DNA of 64,000 bases from Rhizobium sp. CCGE531 (GCF_003627795.1 NZ_CP032684.1:907001-971000), one strand, 5' to 3'; counted from the stretch's first letter, positions 54,413 to 64,000 are shown. Numbers and translations: made by a program. Notes: generated from the letters alone by a model not told the origin.

Positions 54413-54732
54413 TGGAACTTATCGAGTATACCGATCGGCAGGGGAAAAGCCCCTTTGCGCCGTGGTTCGCCACAATTGATACCAGAGCAGCTTTGAAGGT
54501 GCGCACCGCTGTCGGACGGATTGCGCACGGCCATACGTCGAACGTCAAAAGCGTTGGTGGCGGTGTGATGGAGTATCGCCTGGACTATGGACCGGGCTAT
54601 CGCATCTATTTCGCTCGTCGCGGCGATAAGCTCATAATCTTGTTAGCCGGCGGAACAAAAAAGCGGCAGCAAGCGGATATTGAGGCCGCACAAGAACGTT
54701 GGCTGGACTACAAACAAAGGAAGGGAGACTGA
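54412..54732 (+). CDS. RelE/HigB-superfamily toxin (addiction module killer protein type)
   Basis: 106 residues from the ATG at 54412 at the edge of the operator; upstream in-frame starts lie inside the palindrome. FAPWFATIDTRAALKVRTAV and HTSNVKSVGGGVMEYRLDYG with GPGYRIYFARRGDKLIILL match the phage-derived Gp49-like/HigB toxin group, which cleaves ribosome-bound mRNA. The toxin gene precedes the antitoxin, the reverse of the parDE order and typical of higBA. It appears intact. Confidence 0.85.
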   Translation: MELIEYTDRQGKSPFAPWFATIDTRAALKVRTAVGRIAHGHTSNVKSVGGGVMEYRLDYGPGYRIYFARRGDKLIILLAGGTKKRQQADIEAAQERWLDYKQRKGD

Positions 54733-54733
54733 C

Positions 54734-55051
54734 ATGGCATTGACGCGAGAATTTAAGGAAACGGTCATGGCCCGTGCTCAGGTCGATCCAGAGTTCCGGG
54801 CAGGGCTACTTTCGGAAGCCATCGAGTTACTGCTCGCCGGCGAGATAGATGTGGGCAAGGACGTATTGCGCGATTTCATCAATGCCACCATCGGCTTCGA
54901 ATCCCTCGCCGAAAAAGTCGGCATCCCGCCAAAGAGCCTGATGCGCATGTTCAGCGCCAAGGGTAATCCGCGTGCCGACAATCTTTTCAATATTATCAGC
55001 CAGTTACAGCAATCCACTGGGGTGCATCTCGCTGTCGCGGCGGCTGCATGA
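54734..55051 (+). CDS. HigA-like helix-turn-helix antitoxin
   Basis: 105 residues, 1 base after the toxin stop, with AAGGAAGGGAG as ribosome site. The N-terminal half is helical (FKETVMARAQVDPEFRAGLL). The C-terminal half contains a Xre-like HTH (SLAEKVGIPPKSLMRMFSAK, then NPRADNLFNIISQLQ). It is expected to neutralise the upstream toxin and repress the palindromic operator. The TGA overlaps the ATG of the DUF523 gene (ATGA), so the module is transcriptionally tied to a resident gene. Confidence 0.83.
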   Translation: MALTREFKETVMARAQVDPEFRAGLLSEAIELLLAGEIDVGKDVLRDFINATIGFESLAEKVGIPPKSLMRMFSAKGNPRADNLFNIISQLQQSTGVHLAVAAAA

Positions 55052-55539
55052 AGCCTAAAATCCTCGTCAGCGCCTGCCTCATGGGCCATGCCGTCCGTTA
55101 CGACGGCCGTTCCAAACCGCTCATCCATCCGGCGCTCGATCGCTGGCGCGAGGAGGGGCGGCTGGTGACGATCTGCCCGGAAATGTCCGCCGGCATGGCC
55201 GTACCGAGGCCGCCGGCCGAAATTGCAGGCGGCGCTACCGGCGAAGACGTGCTTGCCGGCACCGCGCGCGTCGCGGAGATCACCGGCGGCGATGTCACGG
55301 CGGAATTTCGTCGGGCGGCGGAAAATGCACTGGCGCTCGCGAAAGAAACCGGCTGTCGCTACGCTCTCCTGATCGACGGCAGTCCATCCTGCGGCTCGGG
55401 CTTCATCTACGACGGCACATTTTCCGGCGGCCGGCAGAGCGGACGGGGCGTCACGGCGGCGCTGCTGCAGCAAGCCGGTATCGAGGTTTATTCCGATCGA
55501 GAGATTGGTCGAGCGGCTGAAGACCTCAGACTGAATTAG
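55048..55539 (+). CDS. DUF523 family protein
   Basis: 163 residues. The conserved cysteine motifs of DUF523 are present: LVSACLMGHAVRYDG at the N-terminus, ICPEMSAGMAVPRPPAE near residue 45 and LIDGSPSCGSGFIYDGTF near residue 112. The spacing suggests metal or cluster binding. Function is unknown; some relatives are fused to DUF1722. The 4-base overlap with the antitoxin gene suggests the toxin module was inserted directly upstream. A terminator follows. Confidence 0.88.
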   Translation: MKPKILVSACLMGHAVRYDGRSKPLIHPALDRWREEGRLVTICPEMSAGMAVPRPPAEIAGGATGEDVLAGTARVAEITGGDVTAEFRRAAENALALAKETGCRYALLIDGSPSCGSGFIYDGTFSGGRQSGRGVTAALLQQAGIEVYSDREIGRAAEDLRLN

Positions 55540-55558
55540 CGACTCTCGGCTCAAAAGA

Positions 55559-55590
55559 AAACCGCCGGACGCAAGCCCGGCGGTTTCTTA
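55559..55590. terminator. Bidirectional terminator between DUF523 and mcp genes
   Basis: A perfect 10-bp stem AAACCGCCGG / CCGGCGGTTT (55559-55568, 55577-55586) with an 8-base loop. T-rich sequence follows on the plus strand (TTTCTTATTTT), and on the minus strand TTTTCTTTTGA follows. It serves the two converging genes. Confidence 0.88.
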
Positions 55591-55608
55591 TTTTCCGGCC
55601 TATGCTGC

Positions 55609-57423
55609 TCAGGCCGCGCGGCGGTGATCCGTTGCCGAGCGGCCTTCGTTGACGCGAAAGCCGCGGATGAGGGCGAGAAGGTCCTCCGTGTCGGCGGCGA
55701 GCGTCTCGGCCGATGCGGTGGTTTCCTCGGCCATGGCGGCGTTCTGCTGCGTGGCGGCGTCGAGCTGGTTCATCGAGGACGAGATCGAGCGCAGCGTCGT
55801 ATCCTGCTCGGAGGCGCTGTGCGCGATCTTCGAGACGATTTCGTTCGCAGCCTTGATCTGGTCAGAGATGCGCTTCAGTGCTTCGCCTGCCTCGCCGACA
55901 AGGCGGACGCCCTGGTCGACCTGGCCGGAGGAGCGGGCGATCTGGTCCTTGATCTCCTTGGCGGCGGCTGCCGAGCGCTGGGCGAGTTCACGCACTTCCT
56001 GGGCGACGACGGCAAAACCCTTGCCGGATTCGCCGGCACGGGCGGCCTCAACGCCGGCGTTGAGCGCCAAGAGGTTGGTCTGGAAGGCGATCTCGTCGAT
56101 GACGCCGATGATCTTGCCGATCTCGGCCGAGGATTTCTCGATGCCGCTCATCGCTTCGATTGCCTGGGCAACCACGGCATCGCTGCGCGATGCCTCGGCG
56201 CTGACGGCATGAACGCGCTTGCTGGCCTCATCGGCGCCTTCCGCAGTCTGGCGGACGGCGACGGTGAGCTCGTCCAGTGCTGCCGAAGTCTCTTCCAGGC
56301 TGGCGGCCTGGCGCTCGGTGCGCTGCGACAGTTCGTTGGAGGCGCGACGGATCTCTTCCTTGCTGAGGCCGATGTCGTTGCCCTTGGCATTGACGCGTCC
56401 CATCGCGGCTTCGAGATGCGACAGCGCCTCGTTGAAGTTGCTGCGAAGGCCGGCATAGCTGGCACCGAGGTCGCCGCAGCGTATCGTTAGGTTCCCCTGG
56501 GCGAGGTCCTCAAGCGCCCGGCCGATGATGGAGACGACGCGCGCCTGTTCGCGGGCCTCGTCCTGCTGCTGGCGCAGGTTCTGTTCACGCTCGTTGCTGA
56601 TTTCGAGTTCCTGTGCTGCCTGGCGGTCGGTCAGCATATGACGTTCACGAACCTTCTCCTGCAGCGCCTGCGTCGCCTTGGCCATCAGGCCGATTTCGTT
56701 GCGCATCTCGGCATGTGGGATGACCATCTTCACGTCTTCGTCGGCCACTGCCTTGAGGGCGGCATGAACTTCGGCGAGCGGCTTCGTGATGCCGCGGATA
56801 AAATAGAAGGCGGCGGCGATGCCGACCACGAAGACGAGGCCGCAGATGAGTAGGGCGCGCCACATCGTCGCGTTGATCTGCTCCTGCAGGTCATCCATGT
56901 AGACGCCGCAACCCAGCACGATCTGCCAGGGTTCGAAAGCGGCCGAGTAGCTGCCCTTCAGGAAGAAGTCGCTGTTAGGATGACCAGGCTTGTTCCAATA
57001 GTAGATCGTGCGGCCGCCACCCTTGATGGCCTTTTCCACCATTTCCTTGCTGAAATGGGTGCCGTTCTTGTCGACTTGGCCGGACATGTCCTTGCCGATG
57101 TTGACCGGGCTCGGGTGAATGCGCTGTACGACATTGTAGTCGAAGCCGAAGAAATAGCCTGATGGCGCGAAGCTGACATGCGACAATATCTTGAAGGCCT
57201 CGGCCTGGGCGGCCTCATGCGTCATCTCGCCGGATTTTTCGCGCTGATAATACTGGTTCAAAACCGAGATGCCGGATTCGACCTGCGTGCGCAGCATGTC
57301 GAAGCGGTCGTCATAGATGGAATCGGCCTGCGACCGGATCTGAAAATAGGTGGCCACGGCGAAGGCGGCCATCAGGACGCCGAGCAGGGCAAATAATTGA
57401 TGCGCAATCTTGAGATTCTTCAT
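55609..57423 (-). CDS. Methyl-accepting chemotaxis protein with Cache sensor
   Basis: 604 residues from the ATG at 57423, preceded by GAGAGG. Two membrane helices (HQLFALLGVLMAAFAVATYF and MWRALLICGLVFVVGIAAAF) flank a ~165-residue periplasmic sCache_2 domain (SPVNIGKDMSGQVDKNGTHF), which usually senses small organic acids. A HAMP domain follows, and the cytoplasmic signalling hairpin has its tip EIAFQTNLLALNAGVEAARA. Q/E pairs for methylation lie on both sides. The ligand cannot be read. It lies far from any che cluster in this window. Confidence 0.93.
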   Translation of the reverse strand: MKNLKIAHQLFALLGVLMAAFAVATYFQIRSQADSIYDDRFDMLRTQVESGISVLNQYYQREKSGEMTHEAAQAEAFKILSHVSFAPSGYFFGFDYNVVQRIHPSPVNIGKDMSGQVDKNGTHFSKEMVEKAIKGGGRTIYYWNKPGHPNSDFFLKGSYSAAFEPWQIVLGCGVYMDDLQEQINATMWRALLICGLVFVVGIAAAFYFIRGITKPLAEVHAALKAVADEDVKMVIPHAEMRNEIGLMAKATQALQEKVRERHMLTDRQAAQELEISNEREQNLRQQQDEAREQARVVSIIGRALEDLAQGNLTIRCGDLGASYAGLRSNFNEALSHLEAAMGRVNAKGNDIGLSKEEIRRASNELSQRTERQAASLEETSAALDELTVAVRQTAEGADEASKRVHAVSAEASRSDAVVAQAIEAMSGIEKSSAEIGKIIGVIDEIAFQTNLLALNAGVEAARAGESGKGFAVVAQEVRELAQRSAAAAKEIKDQIARSSGQVDQGVRLVGEAGEALKRISDQIKAANEIVSKIAHSASEQDTTLRSISSSMNQLDAATQQNAAMAEETTASAETLAADTEDLLALIRGFRVNEGRSATDHRRAA

Positions 57424-57797
57424 AGTGCCTCTCACAGGTAGGTGAATACCGGGGCGGTATCCTACCGCCTGTGCGATCGCCTGAGAGATTCTCAATACGT
57501 TTGCCGCCGCTCGAATGACATGCTGCTGTCCGGTGATGAGTAAAATCGCCGTTTATGTCTAAAAAATCTTTAATTTTAGGGGTTTGGTTGTATTTTTCGC
57601 GAGTTGTAACCGGCGATATGCTGCCTTGATATCGATAATACTTAGGCAGGCTTACAAATAACTTCAGCCGTTCCACTTCGTCTCCTTGTAGTTTAGGAAA
57701 GACGAATATTTATGTATATTGTACGTGCTTGGCGAACCGTTGCTCCCTTGGCTGAGCGACCGTCGGCGAATGCCTGGGAACGATCGGCTCTTGCGGG
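57424..57797. other. Intergenic region upstream of the chemotaxis receptor
   Basis: About 370 bases without a gene, AT-rich around 57540-57720. It contains a TTCGTCT...AGACGAA hairpin near 57677-57706 and should hold the promoter of the minus-strand receptor gene. No clear flagellar sigma-28 or sigma-70 match was found. Confidence 0.45.
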
Positions 57798-58220
57798 CTA
57801 TTGACGCAGCTGGAAGCCTGAGAGGTCGAGGGGTTTGGAAGCCGCCGCCACATCCGGCAGGGCTGCGGTTTTTACCGCCAGGTCGATGCCGTCGCCAGAC
57901 CCACCGGCGGCAGCCAGGGCTTCCGGTGTCGGCTTGCTGACGAACATGACGGGGGATCCGCCCATCCAGGCTTCGGTCCGTACGACCCTCTTTTCGCCGT
58001 CTACGCTGCGAACCACGACCGATTGCGTGCCTGGCGCCAATGTCGGCACGGTATACTCCTTTTCAGCCACTTTCGGCTTGAGGGGAGGGCAGTTGGCACA
58101 GTTCTTATCGATGATGCTGCTGTCGCCGCTCTGCATCGTGCCGTCGATAGACTGGATGGAGGAGGCCATGGCGGAGCCGCCGGCCAGAACGCATGCCAAG
58201 GTCAGAAAGAAGGAACGCAT
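57798..58220 (-). CDS. Small exported protein, HPE1-like effector-domain family (tentative)
   Basis: 140 residues with a signal peptide (MRSFFLTLACVLAGGSAMAS). The mature part contains SSIQSIDGTMQSGDSSIID, a CANCPP cysteine pair, YTVPTLAPGTQSVVVRS, RTEAWMGGSPVMFVSKPT and a variable Ala/Gly-rich end. The pattern recalls the family named after the Liberibacter HPE1 effector, which is widespread in Rhizobiaceae including non-pathogens; this assignment is from memory. The two Cys could form a redox or metal site. It is a separate transcription unit upstream of mcp and downstream of purD. Confidence 0.6.
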   Translation of the reverse strand: MRSFFLTLACVLAGGSAMASSIQSIDGTMQSGDSSIIDKNCANCPPLKPKVAEKEYTVPTLAPGTQSVVVRSVDGEKRVVRTEAWMGGSPVMFVSKPTPEALAAAGGSGDGIDLAVKTAALPDVAAASKPLDLSGFQLRQ

Positions 58221-58331
58221 AACAACAACTCCGTCTATGGTGACGAAGACTTTATCGGGCCTTTATTTCCATCCCGTCAGGAGATTAGGTAAAAATTGAA
58301 TGGACTTGCACTTACGGAAGCGCCGCGATGT

Positions 58332-59600
58332 TTACTTTTCGCGCTCGACGGCACGCCAGCCGATGTCGCTGCGATAGAAGCCATTGTCCCATTTCACCTC
58401 GCCGGCCAGGGCATAGGCGCGTTCTTTTGCTTCGCCCACTGTCTTGCCCGTCGCCGTGATGTTCAGGACGCGGCCACCGGTTGCGACCAGCGCGCCGTCC
58501 TTCAGGCCTGTGCCGGCATGAAACACCTTGGCGCCGTCGCCGTCGGCCGGCAGCGCCGCGATCGGCGTGTTCTTGGCATAGGAGCCGGGATAGCCTTTCG
58601 AGGCCATGACGACGGTCAGCGCCGGATCGTCGCTCCATTCGGCCGTCACCTGATCCAGCGTGCCGTTGGCGCAGGCAAAGAGCAGCGGCAGCAGATCGCT
58701 CTTCAGCCGCATCATCAGCACCTGGCATTCGGGATCGCCGAAACGGACATTGTATTCGATGAGCTCGGGGCCTTTGGCGGTAATCATCAGCCCGGCGAAG
58801 AAGACCCCGCTGAAGGGATGGCCGCTTTCCGCCATGCCGCGCATCGTCGGCTCGATGATCTCCTTCATGGTGCGCTCGACCATTTCGGATGTCATGATGG
58901 GGGCGGGGGAATAGGCGCCCATGCCGCCGGTATTCGGCCCGGTATCACCGTCGCCGACGCGTTTATGGTCCTGCGCGGTCGCGAGCGCCAGCACATGCTT
59001 GCCGTCGCAAAGGCAGAAGAAGCTCGCCTCTTCGCCGTCGAGATAGGCTTCGATCACTACTTCGGCGCCGGCCTCGCCGAAGGCACCCTCGAAACAATCG
59101 TCGATTGCCGCAAGCGCTTCGTCGACCGTCATCGCAACGGTGACGCCCTTGCCCGCGGCAAGGCCGTCCGCCTTCACGACGATCGGGGCGCCCTCAGCGC
59201 GAACATAGGCTTTCGCCTTGGGTGCATTGTTGAAGCGCTGGTAGGCCCCGGTCGGAATATTGTAGCGGGCACAGATATCCTTGGTGAAACCCTTGGACCC
59301 TTCCAACTGGGCGGCCGCTGCCGACGGGCCGAAGACGGCAATGCCGGCGGCGCGCAGTTTATCGGCAATGCCGGCAACCAGCGGCGCTTCCGGGCCGACC
59401 ACGACGAAGTCGATGGCCTTTTCCTTGCAGAAGGCGACGACGGCGTCATGATCGTCGATATCAAGTGCTACGAGCGTGGCGTGCTCTGCAACACCCGGAT
59501 TGCCAGGTGCGGCATAGAATTCCGTCATGAGAGGCGATTGCGCCAGTTTCCAGGCCAGCGCATGCTCGCGTCCGCCCGATCCGATCAACAGAACTCTCAT
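58332..59600 (-). CDS. purD: Phosphoribosylamine-glycine ligase
   Basis: 422 residues from the ATG at 59600, with GAGAGGG seven bases upstream. GAR synthetase joins glycine to phosphoribosylamine in purine synthesis. Motifs are [35 protein letters not shown] (ATP-grasp), [12 protein letters not shown] and [12 protein letters not shown]. The length is normal. It diverges from tex across 243 bases. Confidence 0.97.
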   Translation of the reverse strand: MRVLLIGSGGREHALAWKLAQSPLMTEFYAAPGNPGVAEHATLVALDIDDHDAVVAFCKEKAIDFVVVGPEAPLVAGIADKLRAAGIAVFGPSAAAAQLEGSKGFTKDICARYNIPTGAYQRFNNAPKAKAYVRAEGAPIVVKADGLAAGKGVTVAMTVDEALAAIDDCFEGAFGEAGAEVVIEAYLDGEEASFFCLCDGKHVLALATAQDHKRVGDGDTGPNTGGMGAYSPAPIMTSEMVERTMKEIIEPTMRGMAESGHPFSGVFFAGLMITAKGPELIEYNVRFGDPECQVLMMRLKSDLLPLLFACANGTLDQVTAEWSDDPALTVVMASKGYPGSYAKNTPIAALPADGDGAKVFHAGTGLKDGALVATGGRVLNITATGKTVGEAKERAYALAGEVKWDNGFYRSDIGWRAVEREK

Positions 59601-59843
59601 GGCTTGCCCTCTCGTTGCATCCATTTGCGCGGTTAAGCGGGGTTGGGCCAAAGGTCAAGCGGCAAATCCTGTGGAGGCGGGGCCTGCAACATTGCCTTGC
59701 CTTTTTATCCCGCTAAAGCGGAAGCGGCTTCTGCTTCGCGCCATCTCCTGCCCGGATTGGCGTGTTCGGTGGCGAAAACCGCTTCTTATGTCCGCGGGAT
59801 CATGCTTATGGTCCCTTCACGATCGTTCAGCTCAGAGAGACAC

Positions 59844-62153
59844 ATGGCCGCCGATATTCGTTCCCTTGCCGCAACCATCGCCGCCGAGATCAATTCCCGC
59901 CCGGATCAGGCCAAGGCCGCCATCGAGCTGCTGGATGAAGGCGCGACGGTGCCGTTCATTGCCCGCTATCGCAAGGAAGTGACCGGCGGCCTGGATGATA
60001 CGCAGCTTCGCAACCTCGCGGAACGGCTCGTCTACCTGCGCGAATTGGAAGGCCGTCGCGCCACCATCATCGAATCGATCAACGGTCAGGGCAAGATGAC
60101 CGACGAGCTGATGGGCAAGATCGCAACTGTGGCCACCAAGTCCGAGCTGGAAGATCTCTATCTGCCCTATAAGCCGAAGCGCCGTACCCGCGCCGAGATT
60201 GCGAGGGAGCGTGGCCTCGGTCCGCTTGCCGAAACCATCCTTGCCGATCGTTCGAAGGAGCCTTCCGCGCTTGCCGAAGGTTTCCTGACCGCCGATGTGG
60301 CCGACGTGAAGACGGCGCTCGAAGGCGCGCGCGACATTATCGCCGAAGGCATTGCCGAAAATGCCGCTCTGCTCGGCAAGCTGCGCAATTACATGAAGAC
60401 CAATGCCACGCTGAAAGCTGCCGTCGTCGACGGCAGGCAGGAGGCCGGCGCCAAATTCTCGGATTATTTTGCGCATCAGGAACGCTGGGCGACGGCTCCG
60501 GGCCACCGCGCGCTCGCCATGCTGCGCGGTTGGAATGAAGAGGTGCTGACGCTGAACATCGAAATCGATACCGATGCCGTCTCGCCCAACAAGCCGGTCG
60601 AGCGCATGGTCACCTCGGCCTATGATATCGGCGCAAGCCGGCCCGGCGACCGCTGGCTGACGGAAGTCGCGAGCTGGACGTGGCGCGTGAAGCTTTCGAT
60701 GTCGCTGTCGCTCGACCTGATGCGCGAATTGCGGGAGAGGGCGGAGGAGGAGGCGATCCATGTCTTCGCCCGCAATCTGAAGGATCTTTTGCTGGCTGCC
60801 CCCGCCGGTTCGCGCGCCACCATGGGTCTCGATCCCGGCATCCGCACCGGCGTCAAGGTTGCCGTGGTCGACGGCACGGGCAAGCTCCTGGAAACGACGA
60901 CAGTCTATCCCTTCCCGCCGAAGAACGACGTGCGCGGCACGCAGGCCGCACTTGCCTCGCTCATCCGCAAGCACAAGATCGAGCTGATCGCCATCGGCAA
61001 CGGCACCGGCAGCCGCGAAACCGAGAAGCTGGTGACCGACATGCTGGCCGAATTGCCGGCGCCGAAGCCGACCAAGGTCATCGTCTCCGAAGCCGGCGCG
61101 TCGGTCTATTCCGCCTCGGAAACGGCGGCGCTGGAGTTCCCCGGTCTCGATGTCTCGCTGCGCGGCGCCGTCTCCATCGCCCGCCGCCTGCAGGATCCGC
61201 TGGCGGAGCTGGTGAAGATCGAGCCGAAGTCGATCGGCGTCGGCCAGTATCAGCACGATGTCGACCAGCAGAAGCTGTCGCGTTCGCTGGATGCGGTGGT
61301 CGAGGATGCGGTGAATGCCGTCGGCGTCGATCTGAACACGGCCTCGGCGCCGCTGCTTGCCCGCGTCTCGGGCCTTGGCACGTCGATCGCCGATGCCATC
61401 GTCAGGCATCGTGACGGAGAGGGTCCGTTCGAGACGCGGCGCGATCTCTTGAAGGTCGCGCGCCTCGGCCAGCGCACCTTCGAGCAATGCGCCGGCTTCT
61501 TGCGTATTCCCAACGGCAAGGAGCCGCTCGACGCCTCTGCTGTGCATCCCGAAGCCTATGGCGTCGCCAAGAAGATCGTCGCCGCCTGCGGCCGTGACCT
61601 GCGCACGCTGATGGGCGATACGGCGGCGCTGAAGGCCGCCGACCCCAGGCAGTTCATCGACGATAAGTTCGGTCTGCCGACCGTGCGCGACATCATCTCC
61701 GAACTGGAAAAGCCGGGCCGGGATCCGCGCCCGAGCTTCAAGACGGCAACCTTTGCGGAAGGCGTCAACGAAATTGGCGACCTCAAGCCTGGAATGCTGC
61801 TGGAAGGCACCGTGACCAATGTCGCCGCCTTCGGCGCCTTCGTCGATATTGGCGTCCATCAGGACGGTTTGGTGCATGTCTCGCAGCTGGCGGACCGCTT
61901 CGTCAAGGATCCGCACGAGGTCGTGAAGGCCGGCGACGTCGTCAAGGTCAGGGTGGTGGAAATCGATGTGAAGCGCAAGCGAATCGGTCTCTCGATGCGC
62001 AAAGACGGCGACACCGTGGCGGCTCCGTCCGGGCGTGAGTCGCGCGAGCAGGGTGGCGCGCGCAACGCTGGCGTTAGGGGGAATACCCCTCCGAAGGCCG
62101 AGCAACAGGGCAGTTTCGGAGCCGCTTTGGCCGACGCACTTAAACGAAAATAA
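59844..62153 (+). CDS. tex: Tex-family RNA-binding transcription accessory protein
   Basis: 769 residues from the ATG at 59844 ([20 protein letters not shown]). Domains in order: N-terminal helical Tex-like region ([20 protein letters not shown]), a YqgF/RNase H-like domain ([17 protein letters not shown]), tandem helix-hairpin-helix motifs ([20 protein letters not shown]) and a C-terminal S1 domain ([20 protein letters not shown]). It resembles eukaryotic Spt6 and helps RNA polymerase-related processes, with phenotypes in toxin or virulence gene expression in other bacteria. The ~40-residue tail after S1 is low complexity. Confidence 0.95.
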   Translation: MAADIRSLAATIAAEINSRPDQAKAAIELLDEGATVPFIARYRKEVTGGLDDTQLRNLAERLVYLRELEGRRATIIESINGQGKMTDELMGKIATVATKSELEDLYLPYKPKRRTRAEIARERGLGPLAETILADRSKEPSALAEGFLTADVADVKTALEGARDIIAEGIAENAALLGKLRNYMKTNATLKAAVVDGRQEAGAKFSDYFAHQERWATAPGHRALAMLRGWNEEVLTLNIEIDTDAVSPNKPVERMVTSAYDIGASRPGDRWLTEVASWTWRVKLSMSLSLDLMRELRERAEEEAIHVFARNLKDLLLAAPAGSRATMGLDPGIRTGVKVAVVDGTGKLLETTTVYPFPPKNDVRGTQAALASLIRKHKIELIAIGNGTGSRETEKLVTDMLAELPAPKPTKVIVSEAGASVYSASETAALEFPGLDVSLRGAVSIARRLQDPLAELVKIEPKSIGVGQYQHDVDQQKLSRSLDAVVEDAVNAVGVDLNTASAPLLARVSGLGTSIADAIVRHRDGEGPFETRRDLLKVARLGQRTFEQCAGFLRIPNGKEPLDASAVHPEAYGVAKKIVAACGRDLRTLMGDTAALKAADPRQFIDDKFGLPTVRDIISELEKPGRDPRPSFKTATFAEGVNEIGDLKPGMLLEGTVTNVAAFGAFVDIGVHQDGLVHVSQLADRFVKDPHEVVKAGDVVKVRVVEIDVKRKRIGLSMRKDGDTVAAPSGRESREQGGARNAGVRGNTPPKAEQQGSFGAALADALKRK

Positions 62154-62298
62154 GGACTTAGCGGAACTCCGTGCAAGAATGTCACACTCTGGCAGCGTTG
62201 TTGCCGGAGTGCGAATGACTGCGAAAAGGTAAGCTTGCCACAATGCTGTGAGGCGCTAAAGTCTGCCTTAATGTCATGTCATAACATTCGAGGCGTCC

Positions 62299-63558
62299 AT
62301 GGCGTCGGCACTCTTTTCTCTCGTCAAGAAACTCATCCGTAAAGGTTCACTTAGGCTTACGCTCGCATCCGGCGAGACCCATATGGTCGGCGACGGAACC
62401 GGCGAGACGGTGGCCGTTCGTTTTGCCGATCAGCAGGCGGAAGATGCAGTCGCTCGCGATCCGACGCTCAGGCTCGGCGAAATGTATATGGAGGGCCGCT
62501 TCATCCTCGAGCAGGGGGATATTTATGAATTCCTCTCGCTGGTGAAGCAGAATACCACCAACGAGATTTTCGATTTCCGCATGGCGGCGCTGCTGCTCGG
62601 CCGTATCGCCCTGCAGCAGATCAAGAGCCGCTCGCCGATCAACCGCAACAAGTACAATGTTGCGCATCACTATGATCTGTCGGCGAAGCTGTTCGATCTC
62701 TTCCTCGATGAGGATTGGCAATATTCCTGCGCCTATTTCAATCCGCCCGGCATCAGTCTGTACGAAGCGCAATTGGCCAAGAAGCGCCATATTGCCGCGA
62801 AGCTGCTGGTCGAGCCCGGTCAGAAGGTGCTGGAGATCGGCTCCGGCTGGGGCGGCATGGCCATGTATCTTGCCGAGGCCTATCCCGGCCTCGACGTGAC
62901 AGGCATTACGCTCAGCGAAGAGCAGCTGAAAGTATCGCGTGACCGCGCGGCCAAGCGCGGCCTCTCCGATCGCGTCCGCTTCGAGCTGCAGGATTATCGC
63001 TACATGACCGGCAGGAAGTTCGACCGCATCGTCTCCGTCGGCATGTTCGAGCATGTCGGCATCGGCGACTACGGCAAGTTCTTCCGCAAGGTTTCGGAGC
63101 TGCTCGACGACAACGGCGTCATGCTGCTGCATTCGATCGCGCGTCCGAAGCCAAGCTATGCTACCAACGCCTTCATCGAGAAATATATTTTCCCGGGCGG
63201 CTACATTCCGTCGATCGGCGAGACCACGCCGCCGCTGGAAAAGGCGGGCTTGCTGACGAGGGACGTCGAGACCCTGCCGATGCATTATGCCTATACGCTG
63301 CGGCACTGGCGCAATCGCTTGGTGGCACGCAAGGCCGATGCCGTCGCGCTCTACGACGAGAAGTTCTTCCGCATGTGGGAGTTCTATCTGGCCGGCTCCG
63401 AAATGGGCTTCCGTTGGGATGAATTGTTCATCATGCAGATCCAGATCGCCAAAAACCAGTTCGCCGTCCCGGACAATCGCAATTACATCTGGGAACGCGA
63501 GGCGAAGTTGAAGGAGTTCGAGGCAGGGCGCGCGCCTCTGGAGAAGGTGACGTTCTGA
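62299..63558 (+). CDS. cfa: Cyclopropane-fatty-acyl-phospholipid synthase
   Basis: 419 residues. An N-terminal lipid-associated domain is followed by the AdoMet methyltransferase domain: NVAHHYDLSAKLFDLFLDED and YSCAYF (substrate and bicarbonate region), VLEIGSGWGGMAMYLAE (AdoMet loop), GITLSEEQ and SVGMFEHVG. It adds a methylene bridge to cis double bonds of membrane lipids, usually in stationary phase or acid stress. Rhizobia commonly have two cfa paralogues; which one this is cannot be told. It is followed by a strong terminator. Confidence 0.94.
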   Translation: MASALFSLVKKLIRKGSLRLTLASGETHMVGDGTGETVAVRFADQQAEDAVARDPTLRLGEMYMEGRFILEQGDIYEFLSLVKQNTTNEIFDFRMAALLLGRIALQQIKSRSPINRNKYNVAHHYDLSAKLFDLFLDEDWQYSCAYFNPPGISLYEAQLAKKRHIAAKLLVEPGQKVLEIGSGWGGMAMYLAEAYPGLDVTGITLSEEQLKVSRDRAAKRGLSDRVRFELQDYRYMTGRKFDRIVSVGMFEHVGIGDYGKFFRKVSELLDDNGVMLLHSIARPKPSYATNAFIEKYIFPGGYIPSIGETTPPLEKAGLLTRDVETLPMHYAYTLRHWRNRLVARKADAVALYDEKFFRMWEFYLAGSEMGFRWDELFIMQIQIAKNQFAVPDNRNYIWEREAKLKEFEAGRAPLEKVTF

Positions 63559-63570
63559 CCGTCTATAGAA

Positions 63571-63610
63571 CGCCGGACCGTGGAAGCCCACGGTCCGGCG
63601 TTTCTGCTTT
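63571..63610 (+). terminator. Rho-independent terminator after cfa
   Basis: A perfect 13-bp stem CGCCGGACCGTGG / CCACGGTCCGGCG (63571-63583, 63588-63600) with loop AAGC is followed by TTTCTGCTTTT. On the opposite strand the convergent partial gene ends 30 bases away and may use it too. Confidence 0.9.
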
Positions 63611-63639
63611 TGCTCTGCCAGCCCGCGTCCGGAAGGTCG

Positions 63640-64000
63640 TTACCTGCCGACGTGGACGATAAATGTGCCGTCTTGCACAGTTCCGTCGGTATTCAATCCC
63701 GTCAGGCGCATGGTGAATTGATCCGTGCCCGAGAAACCAGGGTTCGGCGTGTAGTAGACGATGTTCCCCTGGACCGTCTTGCCCGAGCACAGATAGGCGT
63801 TGCTGTCCTTCGGAAACTTTGCTGCGACCGGGCCGTGCTCGACGTCAACCTTGCCATGGGCAGGCGCCTTGACGACGCCCGTATAGGGAAACCCTGCAAA
63901 AGTGCAGTCCTGTTTCACAAGAGAAGCGCTTGTGATCTTCGTCTTCTTGCCGGGTGCGATTTGGCGTGAAAACTGGCTTTGTTTTGCCCCGCCTATCGGG
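63640..64000 (-). CDS. Exported Ig-like/cadherin-like repeat protein, 3' part
   Basis: The frame stays open from 63640 to the window edge, so the 5' end lies outside. The visible ~119 residues run PIGGAKQSQFSRQIAPGKK, SLVKQDCTFAGFPYTG, HGKVDVEHGPVAAKFPKD and YTPNPGFSGTDQFTMRLTG, ending FIVHVGR. The YTPNPGFSGTDQF stretch resembles the strand pattern of bacterial Ig-like or cadherin-like domains found in exported proteins. Two cysteines (QDCTF and YLCSG) may pair. Export is inferred; the signal peptide would be beyond the window. Confidence 0.7.
   Translation of the reverse strand, partial: PIGGAKQSQFSRQIAPGKKTKITSASLVKQDCTFAGFPYTGVVKAPAHGKVDVEHGPVAAKFPKDSNAYLCSGKTVQGNIVYYTPNPGFSGTDQFTMRLTGLNTDGTVQDGTFIVHVGR

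Overview
The window is a 64 kb piece of chromosome from a Rhizobium-type alphaproteobacterium (order Hyphomicrobiales, family Rhizobiaceae). The evidence is the high GC content, the split ATP synthase locus (atpI-B-E-b'-b without the F1 genes), rhizobial hypothetical families (DUF4170, DUF2093, DUF2007, an HPE1-like exported protein), and several copies of dispersed palindromic repeats common in Rhizobium intergenic DNA. No rRNA, tRNA, prophage, IS transposase or CRISPR array was recognised. Family names rest on reading motifs by eye, not on searches.

Layout. 0-9 kb: tadA (5' part, minus strand) diverges from rluB-rsmD-patatin; then a CPA2 cation/proton antiporter, pmbA, an inositol-phosphatase-like gene and a DUF4170 gene. 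8.5-14 kb: lipid A/Kdo genes waaA and lpxK with a HAD phosphatase between them, then DUF2093 and mutL. 14-18.5 kb: a kinase-less PAS/receiver protein, a GGDEF-EAL protein and an exported PRC-barrel protein. 18.7-23 kb: a galactose-type catabolic operon (sugar dehydrogenase, dgoK, dgoA, lactonase) diverging from an IclR regulator, with a well-formed promoter and a candidate operator between them. 23-31 kb: a LuxR solo, mrp, corA, kup, a membrane protein and a SleB-like hydrolase. 31.5-34.3 kb: the Fo genes of ATP synthase. 34-45 kb: mixed housekeeping genes (rnhB, a radical SAM protein, moaB-ispE-TPR operon, ispB, a methyltransferase, sppA).

45.3-55.5 kb is the accessory-looking part. glyQ and glyS, the two subunits of glycyl-tRNA synthetase, are 4.7 kb apart with lemA, an aroA-type gene, a DUF2207 gene and a DUF559 endonuclease gene between them. 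A parDE toxin-antitoxin module with a frameshifted toxin lies before glyQ, and a second (HigBA-type) module with a perfect palindromic operator follows glyS. The DUF559 gene is bracketed by palindromic ends. A 120-bp in-frame insertion inside glyS has the same ends and encodes nearly the same peptide as the DUF559 C-terminus. glyS also carries a second in-frame insertion of unusual composition. I consider this DUF559/palindrome pair the best candidate for a little-described mobile system.

55.5-64 kb: a Cache-domain chemotaxis receptor, the HPE1-like protein, purD, tex, cfa, and the 3' part of an exported protein cut by the window edge.

The chromosome reads as a conserved rhizobial backbone dotted with small palindromic elements. 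At least three genes (the antiporter, rnhB, moaB) take their stop codons from the edge of such a repeat.
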